A stretch of DNA of 11,544 nt from DATAEU01 sp046724395 (GTDB lineage Bacteria; Actinomycetota; UBA4738; HRBIN12). This document shows positions 5,051 to 11,544 of the stretch, one piece after another. Location: the NCBI GenBank assembly GCA_046724395.1, contig JBKOWM010000151.1, positions 1 to 11,544 of the forward strand, in the 5' to 3' direction. The translations under genes and the position numbers were made by a program. How positions within the stretch are numbered: position 1 is the first letter of the stretch; each line of letters opens with the position of its first letter. The notes beneath the pieces are model-generated. The model saw only the letters and a program-made list of their open reading frames with translations, ran no database searches and was not told the origin of the DNA.

Positions 5051-6097
5051 ATGGGGCGTGACGTTGCGATCGATCTGGGCACTGCCAATACGCTCGTGTA
5101 TCGCCAGGGCGAGGGCATCGTGTTCAACCAGCCGACGGTCGTCGCGATGAACGCCGCCTCCGGAAAGGTCGAGGCCATGGGCGACGAGGCATGGCAGATG
5201 ATCGGAGGCCGCTCCGGTCAGGTCGTCGTGGTCCGTCCGCTACGCCATGGCGTGATGACCGAGTTCGACATCACGCAGCGGATGATCGAAACCGTTCTGC
5301 GGCGCGTCGGCGTCTCGCGTCTGCCCAAACCTCGTGCGCTGGCCTGCATCTCCTCGGACAGCTCGGAGGTCGAGCGGCGCGCCGTCGAGGAGGCGGTCAA
5401 GTTCGCCGGCGGGCGCAACGTCGTCCTGGTCGAGGAGCCGCTCGCGGCGGCGATCGGCGCGGGCCTCCCGATCCACGAGCCGATTGGCAACCTGGTCGTC
5501 GACATCGGCGGCGGCACGACGGAGATGGCCGTCGTTTCGATGGGCGGGGTCGTGAGCGGCGGCGCAATCAAGGTCGGTGGCTTCGACTTCGACGCCGCGA
5601 TCCAGGCGCACGTCCGCGCGAGCTACGGCGTGGCGATCGGTGAGAAAGCGGCAGAGGAGATGAAGATCGCCATCGGCTCCGCGTTCCCGATTCCCCAGCC
5701 CGAGCAGGCGATCGCCGTGGGCCGCGACCTGTCGACCGGCGCGCCGACAGAGGTTCGCGTCACCGCTGACGAGATCCGTCAGGCGATGGTCGAGCCCGTC
5801 CGGCACATCGTCGAAGCGTCCCGGCGTACGCTCGCAGATGCGCCGCCCGAACTCACGCACGACGTGCTCGAGACGGGCATGTTCCTGACGGGCGGAGGCG
5901 GATTGATGCGGGGGATGGATCTCCTCCTTGCCCAGGAATGCGAGGTGCCCGTCCACCTCGCCGAGAGGCCGCTCGAGACGGTTACCCTCGGCGCCGGCGT
6001 CATGCTCGAGCACCTCGACGACTATCGCTCGTCGTTCCAGCTCGTGCGCCGCCGTCGACCCGGAGAGGGCCGGCTGCCGCGCGTCGTCCGGCGCTGA
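5051..6097 (+). CDS. mreB: MreB-type actin homologue (rod-shape determining), divergent
   Basis: A bacterial actin of 348 residues. Visible are the phosphate-1 loop AIDLGTANTLVY (6-17), IVFNQPTVVAM, the RPLRHGVMTEFD segment, LVEEPLAAAIGAGLPI, the phosphate-2 loop VVDIGGGTTEMAVVSMGGVV, and the adenosine motif FLTGGGGLMRGMDLLL. MreB forms ATP-dependent membrane filaments that guide wall synthesis. Oddities are the absence of the N-terminal amphipathic extension found before the phosphate-1 region in E. coli MreB; CISSDSSEVERRA where the usual reading is close to V-P-x-G-x-T-x-V-E-R-R-A; a strongly basic tail (RRRRPGEGRLPRVVRR); and no mreC, mreD, pbp2 or rodA beside it. It follows moaE with zero spacing and no SD, so translational coupling is likely. 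It could be a second mreB or an Mbl-like paralogue. Confidence 0.92.
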   Translation: MGRDVAIDLGTANTLVYRQGEGIVFNQPTVVAMNAASGKVEAMGDEAWQMIGGRSGQVVVVRPLRHGVMTEFDITQRMIETVLRRVGVSRLPKPRALACISSDSSEVERRAVEEAVKFAGGRNVVLVEEPLAAAIGAGLPIHEPIGNLVVDIGGGTTEMAVVSMGGVVSGGAIKVGGFDFDAAIQAHVRASYGVAIGEKAAEEMKIAIGSAFPIPQPEQAIAVGRDLSTGAPTEVRVTADEIRQAMVEPVRHIVEASRRTLADAPPELTHDVLETGMFLTGGGGLMRGMDLLLAQECEVPVHLAERPLETVTLGAGVMLEHLDDYRSSFQLVRRRRPGEGRLPRVVRR

Positions 6098-6121
6098 GCC
6101 TCGGCCGCTAACGACCGAGGT
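6098..6121. terminator. Hairpin between convergent mreB and the small membrane protein gene
   Basis: CCTCGG (6099-6104) pairs with CCGAGG (6115-6120). After one C/A mismatch two more pairs close a CTAA loop, and G6098-T6121 adds a wobble pair. The loop contains the minus-strand TAG stop. No T-run follows in either direction. The position directly behind both stop codons suggests a bidirectional terminator. Confidence 0.45.
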
Positions 6122-6506
6122 AGCCCTCGATCATCCCGTTCAACAGGTGGCCCAGCTGGTAGATCGCGATCGCGAGGGTAAGTCCCGCGACCGCGACGAG
6201 CGCCATCAGGCCGGCGACGCCGCCGATGCGCGTTCGCCAGTGCGGTCCGGTCGAGTGCAGGACCGGCACGTAGACGAACGACTCCGGCTCGGGGTCCTGC
6301 GCGGGCGCCTCGGGTGCGTGCCCGAAGCCGAGATCGGTGCCCGTCGCGCGGGCGGATCGATGACGCCGTCCGAGTGGAGATCGGGGAGGTCCAGGCGCAG
6401 GAGGGAGTGGATCGGCCTCGACGCGCTCGTGCGGCGACCGTAGGGACAAGGCGTAGACGATGACGCCGACGCCGAGGGCAACGCCGATGATCGAAAGGCC
6501 GTCCAT
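6108..6506 (-). CDS. Small two-TM membrane protein of unknown function
   Basis: A 132-residue protein with a hydrophobic segment at residues 3-22 (DGLSIIGVALGVGVIVYALSL), a hydrophilic Pro/Arg-rich middle of about 70 residues, and a second segment near residues 94-118 (GLMALVAVAGLTLAIAIYQL), ending GMIEGYLGR. I do not recognise the family. I chose ATG 6506 because it begins directly with the first membrane segment, whereas upstream in-frame starts add an Arg-rich N-terminus typical of out-of-frame GC-rich DNA. TACCCT on the minus strand (6526-6521) is a possible -10 box, fourteen bases before the ATG. It is divergent from the YlbL-like protease and convergent with mreB. A partner role for the protease or MreB is conceivable only by position. 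Confidence 0.65.
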   Translation of the reverse strand: MDGLSIIGVALGVGVIVYALSLRSPHERVEADPLPPAPGPPRSPLGRRHRSARATGTDLGFGHAPEAPAQDPEPESFVYVPVLHSTGPHWRTRIGGVAGLMALVAVAGLTLAIAIYQLGHLLNGMIEGYLGR

Positions 6507-6625
6507 GGGCTTCCCGTTGAAGGGTACTTGGCCGACCAGCTCACCGTTCCCTTGCCGTCGATCATCCAATCGCGGTGCTGTTGTCCGATCGGCTCGGCCG
6601 CCGCGATCGTCTGTCCATCCGTACC

Positions 6626-7612
6626 ATGGACGGACACGTGCGCTCTGCTCGCCGGTTCCTCGCGTTCCTTCCGCTGGCCGCGCTCCTATTCGCGTCGACG
6701 TCGATCTGGCTGCCGTACTACTCGGTCGGGCCGGGGCCCGCCCGCGAGGTCGCACCGCTCATCCGCGTCGACGGCCGCGAGGTCTACGGCTCGAGCGGGC
6801 GCTTCATCATGACGTCAGTGCACATCGATAGGCTGAACGCAGTCGGGCTCCTGCTCGCGTGGCTCGACCCGAACCGTGCGGTCGTCGGCCGAAGCACGAT
6901 CTACGCGCCCGGCGAGAGCGACCAGGACGAGCAGCGGCGCGCGATCTCCGAAATGGATCAGAGCAAGATCGACGCCGCGTACGTCGTCCTCAAGGAGCTT
7001 GGGGGATATCCAACTCAGCATGGCGACGGCGTACTCGTCGAGAGCGTCGTTCGCGGGTGCGCGGCGGACGGTGAGCTCTTCCCCGGGGACGTCATCACGG
7101 CGATCGACGGGCAGAACGTCGCCGGCATGCGAGGCGCTTCGAGCGCCATCCGATCGGCGCCCTCGGGGACGACGCTCACGTTCGACGTGACCGTCGACGG
7201 CAGGCGGGAGACGGTCGATCTCGTGCGCAAACCGTGCGGCGGCGAGCGGCAACCGCTGGTCGGCGTGAGCATGCTCCCGCGCTTTCCGTTCGCGATCACG
7301 ATCTCGAGCGGCGATGTCGGCGGGCCGTCAGCCGGACTGATGTGGGCCGTGACGCTTTACGACTTATTGACGCCCGGTGACCTCACCGATGGACGCACGA
7401 TCGCCGGCACGGGCGTAATCGGCTTCGACGGCAGGGTGTTTCCGATCGGCGGGATTCAGGAGAAGATCGCCGCCGCTCAGGACGCCGATGCCGACGTCTT
7501 CTTGCTCCCGCGGGCCAACATGGCCGAGGCGAACGCCGCCGCCGATGGCATCCAGCTCGTCCCGGTTTCGTCGTTCGACGAAGCGCTCGACTGGCTTCGC
7601 GCCCAATCGTGA
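6626..7612 (+). CDS. ylbL: Membrane-anchored PDZ / Lon-like (S16) serine protease, YlbL type
   Basis: A 328-residue protein. One N-terminal membrane segment (FLAFLPLAALLFASTSIWLPYYSV, roughly residues 10-33) is followed by the family signature P.Y.VGPGPA. A PDZ domain comes next (about 130-210; GVLVESVVRGCAADGELFPGDVITAIDGQNV), then a Lon-type protease domain with catalytic Ser235 in GGPSAGLMWAVTLYD and Lys280 in GGIQEKIAAA. The 45-residue Ser-Lys spacing is close to that of Lon, but there is no ATPase domain. The catalytic part should lie outside the membrane. Its substrates here are unknown; relatives act on membrane or cell-division-related proteins. ATG 6626 is the first sensible start, but a TACCAT -10-like box overlaps it (6622-6627), so GTG 6638 is also possible. 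UPF0182 follows 75 bases downstream. Confidence 0.9.
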   Translation: MDGHVRSARRFLAFLPLAALLFASTSIWLPYYSVGPGPAREVAPLIRVDGREVYGSSGRFIMTSVHIDRLNAVGLLLAWLDPNRAVVGRSTIYAPGESDQDEQRRAISEMDQSKIDAAYVVLKELGGYPTQHGDGVLVESVVRGCAADGELFPGDVITAIDGQNVAGMRGASSAIRSAPSGTTLTFDVTVDGRRETVDLVRKPCGGERQPLVGVSMLPRFPFAITISSGDVGGPSAGLMWAVTLYDLLTPGDLTDGRTIAGTGVIGFDGRVFPIGGIQEKIAAAQDADADVFLLPRANMAEANAAADGIQLVPVSSFDEALDWLRAQS

Positions 7613-7635
7613 ACGGCGCCCACGAGCGGGGCCGG

Positions 7636-7644
7636 TGATAGGCT
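7636..7644 (+). promoter_or_regulatory. Extended -10 promoter of the UPF0182 gene
   Basis: TGATAGGCT contains an extended -10 (TGn) and TAGGCT (7639-7644), 43 bases before the ATG at 7688. The predicted leader of about 37 bases contains GGAGGG (7659-7664), but 23 bases from the ATG, too far for a normal SD. An in-frame CTG at 7670 lies 5 bases after it. The gene may also be read through from the protease gene. Confidence 0.4.
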
Positions 7645-7687
7645 GGCCCGCGCTGCCCGGAGGGATCGCCTGAGACCCGTAACCCGA

Positions 7688-10573
7688 ATGCCGGAGCCAG
7701 GTCGCGGCCGGCGCGTGCTCCTCATCGTCGTGATCGTGATCGCGGCCGTCCTGATTCTTCTCACCGCGCTCTCCGGCTTCTTCGTCGACGTCCTGTGGTT
7801 CCGGGAGGTCGGGTTCTCCAACGTCTTTTGGACGATCCTGCGCGCGAAGGTCCTCCTGGGGTTGCTGTTCGGGCTCGTTTTCTTCGCGCTGCTGTACGCG
7901 AATCTGCTCATCGTCCGCATCATCACGCCACGGTATCGCACGCTCACGCCCGACCAGGAGATCATCGAGCGCTACCGGTTGGCCTTCGAGCCGTACGCGT
8001 GGTGGCTGTTGCCGGTCATCGCGGCCGTCATCGCGATCTTCGTGGGGTTCGGCGTGACGGCACAGTGGCGAACGTTCCTGCTCTGGCGCAACTCGGGCGG
8101 CGTGAGCTTCGGAACGACCGATCCGTTGTTCAACCGGGACGTCGGCTTCTACGTGTTCTCGCTGCCTTGGCTCGAGTTTCTGCAGGGGTGGCTGTTCTCG
8201 GCGCTCGTCGGGGTGACGTTCATCACGGCCGTAGCCCATTACGTATGGGGCGGGATCCAGCCGCAGGCGCCGGGCTTCGGCGAGAAGGTCAGCGCTCAGG
8301 TCAAGGCGCACCTGTCCGTGCTCATCGGCCTCATCGTCCTGACCAAGGCGTGGGGGTACTACCTCGGGCGGTTCGACCTGCTGACATCCGAGCGTGGGGT
8401 CGTCACGGGCGCCTCGTACACCGACGTCAACGCTCAGCTGCCGGCTCTCAATATCCTCGTGTTCATCGCCGCCGTATGTGCGGTGCTGTTCCTGGTCAAC
8501 ATTCGGCTCCGGGGTTGGGCGCTTCCCGTCATCGCGGTTGGGTTGCTCGCGCTCGCCTCGATCACGGCCGGCGCCGCCTATCCCGCGTTCGTCCAGCGGT
8601 TTCGTGTGGAGCCGCAGGAGTTCCAGCGCGAACGACCGTACATCGTCAACAACATCGCCGCGACGCGCGCGGCGTTCGCGCTCGACGCCGTCGACGAGCA
8701 GAGTCGATCGGTGGCGCCCGTCGTGACGGGTGCCGACGTAGGTGAAAACCAGGCGACCATTGGCAACATCCGACTCTGGCGGCCGGACGTGCTGTTGCGC
8801 GACTTCCAGGCGCTTCAGCGGATCAAGCAGTATTACGAGTTCTCGGACGTCGACGTCGACCGGTACACGCTGGAGGCAGAGCGACGCGTCGTGATGCTCT
8901 CGGCGCGCGAGGTGGCGCAGACGCAGATCCCCGGCACCGGCGGCAGCTGGCAGAACCAACATCTGGTGTACACGCACGGGTACGGGGCGGTCGCGGCTCA
9001 GGTGAACACTGCAACGACCGAGGGGGCGCCGCAATTCGCTCTGAGCGACATCCCGCCCCAGGGTCAGCCCGCGCTGAGCGAGGACGGCGCGCGCGTGTAC
9101 TACGGCGAGGACCCGAAGGTGTCCTTCGTCGTGGTCGACACCGGTGCCGGCGAGCTCGACTACCAGGGGACGCCGACCAACGACCAAGCGCAGGTCACGA
9201 GCCACTACGCGGGGACAGGCGGCATCCCGATCGGCGGCTTGTTCGAGCGGGCGCTCTTCGCCTGGCAATTCAAGGACGTCAACCTTCTGATCTCGGGTCT
9301 CATAAACGGCGACAGCCGCATCATGATCAACACGGGGATCCAGAATCGCGCCCCGAAGGCGGCGCCGTTCCTCCAGTTCGACGGCGACCCCTACGCGGCC
9401 GTCGTCGACGGGCGTCTGCTTTGGATCTGGGACGCGTACACGACGACGGACCGGTATCCGTACTCCGAGCCCGTCAACCTCGACGAGGTCGCGACCGGGA
9501 ACCCAGCGGCGCCGTCGCCGACCGGAACCGTCAATTACATCCGCAACTCCGTCAAAGTCGTCGTCGACGCGTACAACGGCACGATTGCGTACTACGTGTC
9601 CGACCCCGCCGATCCCATCGTGAAGGTGTGGGCGGCGGCGTTTCCCGGAATGTTCCGATCGATGGACGAGGCGCCCGCGGATCTGCAGGCCCACCTCCGC
9701 TATCCGGAGAACCTGTTCCAGGTCCAGGCCGCTCAATTCACGAACTATCACGTTATCGATCCGCAGACGTTCTACGGCAAGCAGGATTTCTGGCAGATCG
9801 CCGAGGATCCAACGCAGACGGGGGAGTCGACCGTGTCGATGCGCCCCTACTACCTGTTGATGCGGCTACCGGGGCAGACCGACGAGTCGTTCGTGCTGAT
9901 CCTGCCGTTCACGCCGCAGGGGCGTCAGAACCTCGTCGGATGGATGGCCGCCAACTCGGACCCGGGACCCGACTACGGCGCGGTCACGAGTTTCGAGTTC
10001 CCGAGCGGACAGAACGTGGACGGCCCCGTGCAGGTGTTCTCTCGCATCAACTCGGACGCACGGTTCTCCGCCGAGCGGACGCTGCTCGGCCAGGGAGGAT
10101 CGACGGTGGCGTTCGGCGACCTTCTCGTCATACCCGTCGGCGACTCTCTGCTGTACGTCGAGCCTGTCTACGTCATCGCCGCGGGCGAGAACGCCATCCC
10201 GGAACTCAAACGCGTGCTCGTCGTGAACGGCGGCACGGTTGGGCTCGGCACGACGTTGCCCGAGGCGCTTTCCGACACCGTCTCCGGCGTTCCGCCTTCG
10301 GGAGGCGGTGGAGGCGGTGGAGGCGGTGGAGGCGGTGGCGGCGGTCAGCCGACGGGCGGCACAGTGCAGCAGCAGATCGGGGCGCTTCTCGCGCAGGCCC
10401 AGCAGCACTTCGCCGCGGCCGACGACGCGCTCCGCTCGGGCGATCTGGCGACGTACCAGGACGAGATCGCGGCGGCCCAGCGGGCCGTCGCGCGTGCCAC
10501 GCAGCTCGCGGCCGAGGAAGGGGCGGCCGCCCCGACCTCCTCTCCGGTGCCGACCCCCTCGCCCTCTGGATAA
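7688..10573 (+). CDS. UPF0182 family large membrane protein
   Basis: A 961-residue protein, close to mycobacterial members of the family (roughly 980-990). About seven membrane segments fill the first 300 residues: VLLIVVIVIAAVLILLTAL, VLLGLLFGLVFFALLYANLL, WWLLPVIAAVIAIFVGFGV, WLFSALVGVTFITAVAHYVW, LSVLIGLIVLTKAWGYYL, LNILVFIAAVCAVLFLVNI and LPVIAVGLLALASITAGAAY. A large hydrophilic domain follows (about 310-860), probably extracytoplasmic, with family patterns such as ERPYIVNNIAATRAAFALD, FSDVDVDRY and YPENLFQVQA. A run of 15 Gly (residues 872-886) then links to an Ala/Gln-rich helical segment and a Ser/Pro/Thr tail. Biochemical function is unknown. Nearness to a YlbL-type protease and a zincin matches the order I recall in mycobacteria. 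Confidence 0.93.
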   Translation: MPEPGRGRRVLLIVVIVIAAVLILLTALSGFFVDVLWFREVGFSNVFWTILRAKVLLGLLFGLVFFALLYANLLIVRIITPRYRTLTPDQEIIERYRLAFEPYAWWLLPVIAAVIAIFVGFGVTAQWRTFLLWRNSGGVSFGTTDPLFNRDVGFYVFSLPWLEFLQGWLFSALVGVTFITAVAHYVWGGIQPQAPGFGEKVSAQVKAHLSVLIGLIVLTKAWGYYLGRFDLLTSERGVVTGASYTDVNAQLPALNILVFIAAVCAVLFLVNIRLRGWALPVIAVGLLALASITAGAAYPAFVQRFRVEPQEFQRERPYIVNNIAATRAAFALDAVDEQSRSVAPVVTGADVGENQATIGNIRLWRPDVLLRDFQALQRIKQYYEFSDVDVDRYTLEAERRVVMLSAREVAQTQIPGTGGSWQNQHLVYTHGYGAVAAQVNTATTEGAPQFALSDIPPQGQPALSEDGARVYYGEDPKVSFVVVDTGAGELDYQGTPTNDQAQVTSHYAGTGGIPIGGLFERALFAWQFKDVNLLISGLINGDSRIMINTGIQNRAPKAAPFLQFDGDPYAAVVDGRLLWIWDAYTTTDRYPYSEPVNLDEVATGNPAAPSPTGTVNYIRNSVKVVVDAYNGTIAYYVSDPADPIVKVWAAAFPGMFRSMDEAPADLQAHLRYPENLFQVQAAQFTNYHVIDPQTFYGKQDFWQIAEDPTQTGESTVSMRPYYLLMRLPGQTDESFVLILPFTPQGRQNLVGWMAANSDPGPDYGAVTSFEFPSGQNVDGPVQVFSRINSDARFSAERTLLGQGGSTVAFGDLLVIPVGDSLLYVEPVYVIAAGENAIPELKRVLVVNGGTVGLGTTLPEALSDTVSGVPPSGGGGGGGGGGGGGGGQPTGGTVQQQIGALLAQAQQHFAAADDALRSGDLATYQDEIAAAQRAVARATQLAAEEGAAAPTSSPVPTPSPSG
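10301..10345 (+). repeat. 9-bp coding tandem repeat encoding poly-glycine
   Basis: Four exact copies of GGAGGCGGT (10301-10336) are followed by GGCGGCGGT (10337-10345). They encode 15 consecutive glycines in UPF0182. The unit is a multiple of three, so changes in copy number would keep the frame. Confidence 0.95.
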
Positions 10574-10585
10574 GGGTGAGGCGCC

Positions 10586-10615
10586 TTGATGCTTCGGGGC
10601 GGCGGTTGCTAGCAT
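10586..10615 (+). promoter_or_regulatory. Promoter of the initiator tRNA gene
   Basis: TTGATG (10586-10591), an 18-base spacer and TAGCAT (10610-10615) form a good sigma-70-type promoter that ends six bases before the first tRNA nucleotide. It sits entirely in the 47-base gap after the UPF0182 stop. Confidence 0.65.
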
Positions 10616-10620
10616 CCTCC

Positions 10621-10694
10621 TGCGGGGTGGAGCAGTCCGGTAGCTCGCTGGGCTCATAACCCAGAGGTCACGGGTTCAAATCCCGTCCCCGCGA
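10621..10694 (+). tRNA. Initiator tRNA-fMet, anticodon CAT
   Basis: A complete cloverleaf of 74 bases: acceptor TGCGGGG (10621-10627) with CCCCGCG (10687-10693), D stem GAGC/GCTC, anticodon stem CTGGG/CCCAG with loop CTCATAA (anticodon 10655-10657), T stem ACGGG/CCCGT with loop TTCAAAT, discriminator A10694. Initiator identity follows from three G-C pairs closing the anticodon stem, A11-U24 in the D stem and a weak 1-72 end. Pair 1-72 is a U-G wobble, not the C-A or C-U mismatch usual in bacterial initiators. CCA is not encoded (CGA follows). A decayed integrase gene begins 106 bases downstream and reads toward it, so the 3' end was probably an attachment site. Confidence 0.95.
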
Positions 10695-10768
10695 CGAAGC
10701 CAGAACCGCAGGTAGGTCTGCTTGTGCCGCCTCGCGTGCAATACCGCGGGGCGCCCGATCACAGGCTG

Positions 10769-10790
10769 TCTGATACCCGTCTGATACCCG
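10769..10790. repeat. Tandem 11-bp direct repeat beside the integrase gene
   Basis: TCTGATACCCG occurs twice with no gap (10769-10779 and 10780-10790), between the tRNA 3' end and the end of the integrase pseudogene. Short direct repeats flanking an attachment core are typical arm-type binding sites of tyrosine recombinases. That role is inferred from position. The rest of 10695-10800 shows only a weak GCAG/CTGC hairpin and no gene. Confidence 0.7.
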
Positions 10791-10800
10791 CTGCTCTCGA

Positions 10801-11544
10801 CTACGCGGCCTTGGCTCCGTCTACCAGCGAGGCGAACCGGGCGATGGCGTCCTCCTCGAGGCAAGGGACGGCGTGCTGGTAGAAGAGCCGCGTGATGACA
10901 GGGGTCCGGTGCCGGAGGATCCGGCTCATCACCTCCGTCGGGATTCCGGCCTTCTAGCTGAGCGTGGCGAAGGCGTGGCGCAGGTCATGGAAGCGGATCA
11001 CCGGCAACCCGGCCCGAGCGGCAAGGCGCTGGAACGTCTTTGTGATCGCGTCGGGGTCAAGCGGGCGCCCATCCGGGCGGCAGAAGATCAACCCGTGACC
11101 CTGGTAGGCCTCGCCGGCGGCCCTCCGCTCCTGGAGCTGCCGGTGGCGATGATCTTGCAGCACGCCACGCGCACCGTCTCCCCATCGAGCGGCACGGCCC
11201 TCCGGCCGCGATCGGTCTTCGGCGGACCGAACCGGGGCGGCCCACCACCCGGACCCTTCACGAGGGCCTGGGTCACGTGGAGCCGACGGGCCACCGGATC
11301 GAATCCGGCCACGTGAGGGCGAGAACCTCGCCGCGGCGCATCCCGGTGGTCGCGGCGGTTCGTCACAGCGCGTGGAGCCGATCGCCGTGAGCGTGCTCGA
11401 GGAAGGAAGCCAGGTGCTCCTCCGTCCAGGTCTTCACCTCCGGGCGGCGAACTGCCAGCTTGTGGGCACGCCGGGCTGGATTCGTGGGGATCAGGCCGTC
11501 CTCCACGGCGTCCTCCAGGGCCTTTCGCAGAACCAGGTGGATGT
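10801..11544 (-). pseudogene. Tyrosine recombinase (phage-type integrase), decayed and cut by the window edge
   Basis: The C-terminal 250 or so codons of a site-specific integrase, spread over changing frames. In order: the end of the core-binding domain (HLVLRKALEDAVEDGLIPTNPA, then WTEEHLASFLEHAHGDRLHAL); TGA at 11365-11363 where Trp is usual; TTGMRRGEVLALTW with catalytic Arg; a one-base deletion near 11301-11302; ARRLHVTQALVKG and PPKTDRGRRAVPLDGETV with the beta-hairpin Lys; a 5-base tandem duplication (11161-11170) that shifts frame; HRHRQLQERRAAG, GLIFCRPDG and IRFHDLRHAFATLS (His and Arg); TAG at 10956-10954; then KAGIPTEVMSRILRHRTP (His) and LFYQHAV (Tyr nucleophile), ending at TAG 10803-10801. 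The N-terminus lies beyond 11544. Four separate lesions make it non-functional. It lies next to tRNA-fMet, the likely insertion site. Confidence 0.9.

Noticed and set aside
7364..9751. 795-codon minus-strand ORF opposite UPF0182
   Set aside because: It is an antisense shadow rich in Arg, Asp, Glu and His. UPF0182 is an unmistakable family on the other strand.
10676..10864. Small minus-strand ORF across the tRNA end
   Set aside because: It overlaps the tRNA 3' half and the end of the integrase remnant, and shows no protein features.
10873..11316. 147-codon plus-strand ORF at the right end
   Set aside because: It lies opposite the integrase remnant, whose motifs (HDLRH, TTGMRRGE, FYQH) are clear on the minus strand.
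10954..11365. Programmed frameshifting or stop-codon recoding in the integrase
   Set aside because: Four lesions of different kinds occur (TGA, TAG, a one-base loss, a five-base duplication) with no slippery sequences or shared context, which fits decay better than recoding.

Overview
The window is high-GC chromosomal DNA from a bacterium, most likely a member of the Actinomycetota, perhaps a deep lineage such as Thermoleophilia; this placement is an inference. It rests on the gene families (a DUF2342-type zincin, a YlbL-type PDZ/Lon-like protease and a UPF0182 membrane protein in one neighbourhood), on many starts lying directly behind a TAnnnT -10 box with no Shine-Dalgarno sequence, and on strong GC3 bias with long antisense shadow frames.

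Layout. 1-91 (-) is the 5' end of upp (uracil phosphoribosyltransferase), cut by the window edge. 92-434 is a regulatory intergenic region. It holds two near-identical 56-bp tandem repeats plus a partial third, a plausible promoter, a 17-codon Phe/Tyr-rich leader peptide (273-326) and a long GC hairpin, all ahead of a strong SD. 435-1451 (+) is aroF, a Thermotoga-type DAHP synthase. 1456-2250 (-) is an unassigned protein that converges on aroF over a perfect 22-bp palindrome. 2310-3299 (+) is trpS. 3344-4510 (-) is a zincin-like metalloprotease. 4625-5050 (+) is moaE, abutting mreB (5051-6097). 6108-6506 (-) is a small two-TM protein. 6626-7612 (+) is a membrane-anchored PDZ/Lon-like protease (ylbL type). 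7688-10573 (+) is a large UPF0182 membrane protein. 10621-10694 (+) is an initiator tRNA(fMet) with its own promoter. 10801-11544 (-) is a decayed tyrosine-recombinase gene running off the right edge.

How it works together. The left part is aromatic amino acid supply: aroF commits carbon to the shikimate pathway, and its leader peptide suggests that Phe/Tyr availability controls expression on top of the allosteric control expected from the enzyme's N-terminal domain. The middle and right form an envelope/housekeeping block. Zincin, YlbL-like protease and UPF0182 protein also lie close together in mycobacteria (around Rv3193c-Rv3195, from memory); here moaE, an mreB homologue and a two-TM hypothetical sit between them. 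The right end looks like the scar of an element integrated at the initiator tRNA gene. Its integrase carries two nonsense codons and two frameshifts, yet all catalytic residues can still be read.

The most interesting signal is the undescribed-looking attenuator-like leader of aroF. No CRISPR array, toxin-antitoxin pair or recognisable defence system was seen.
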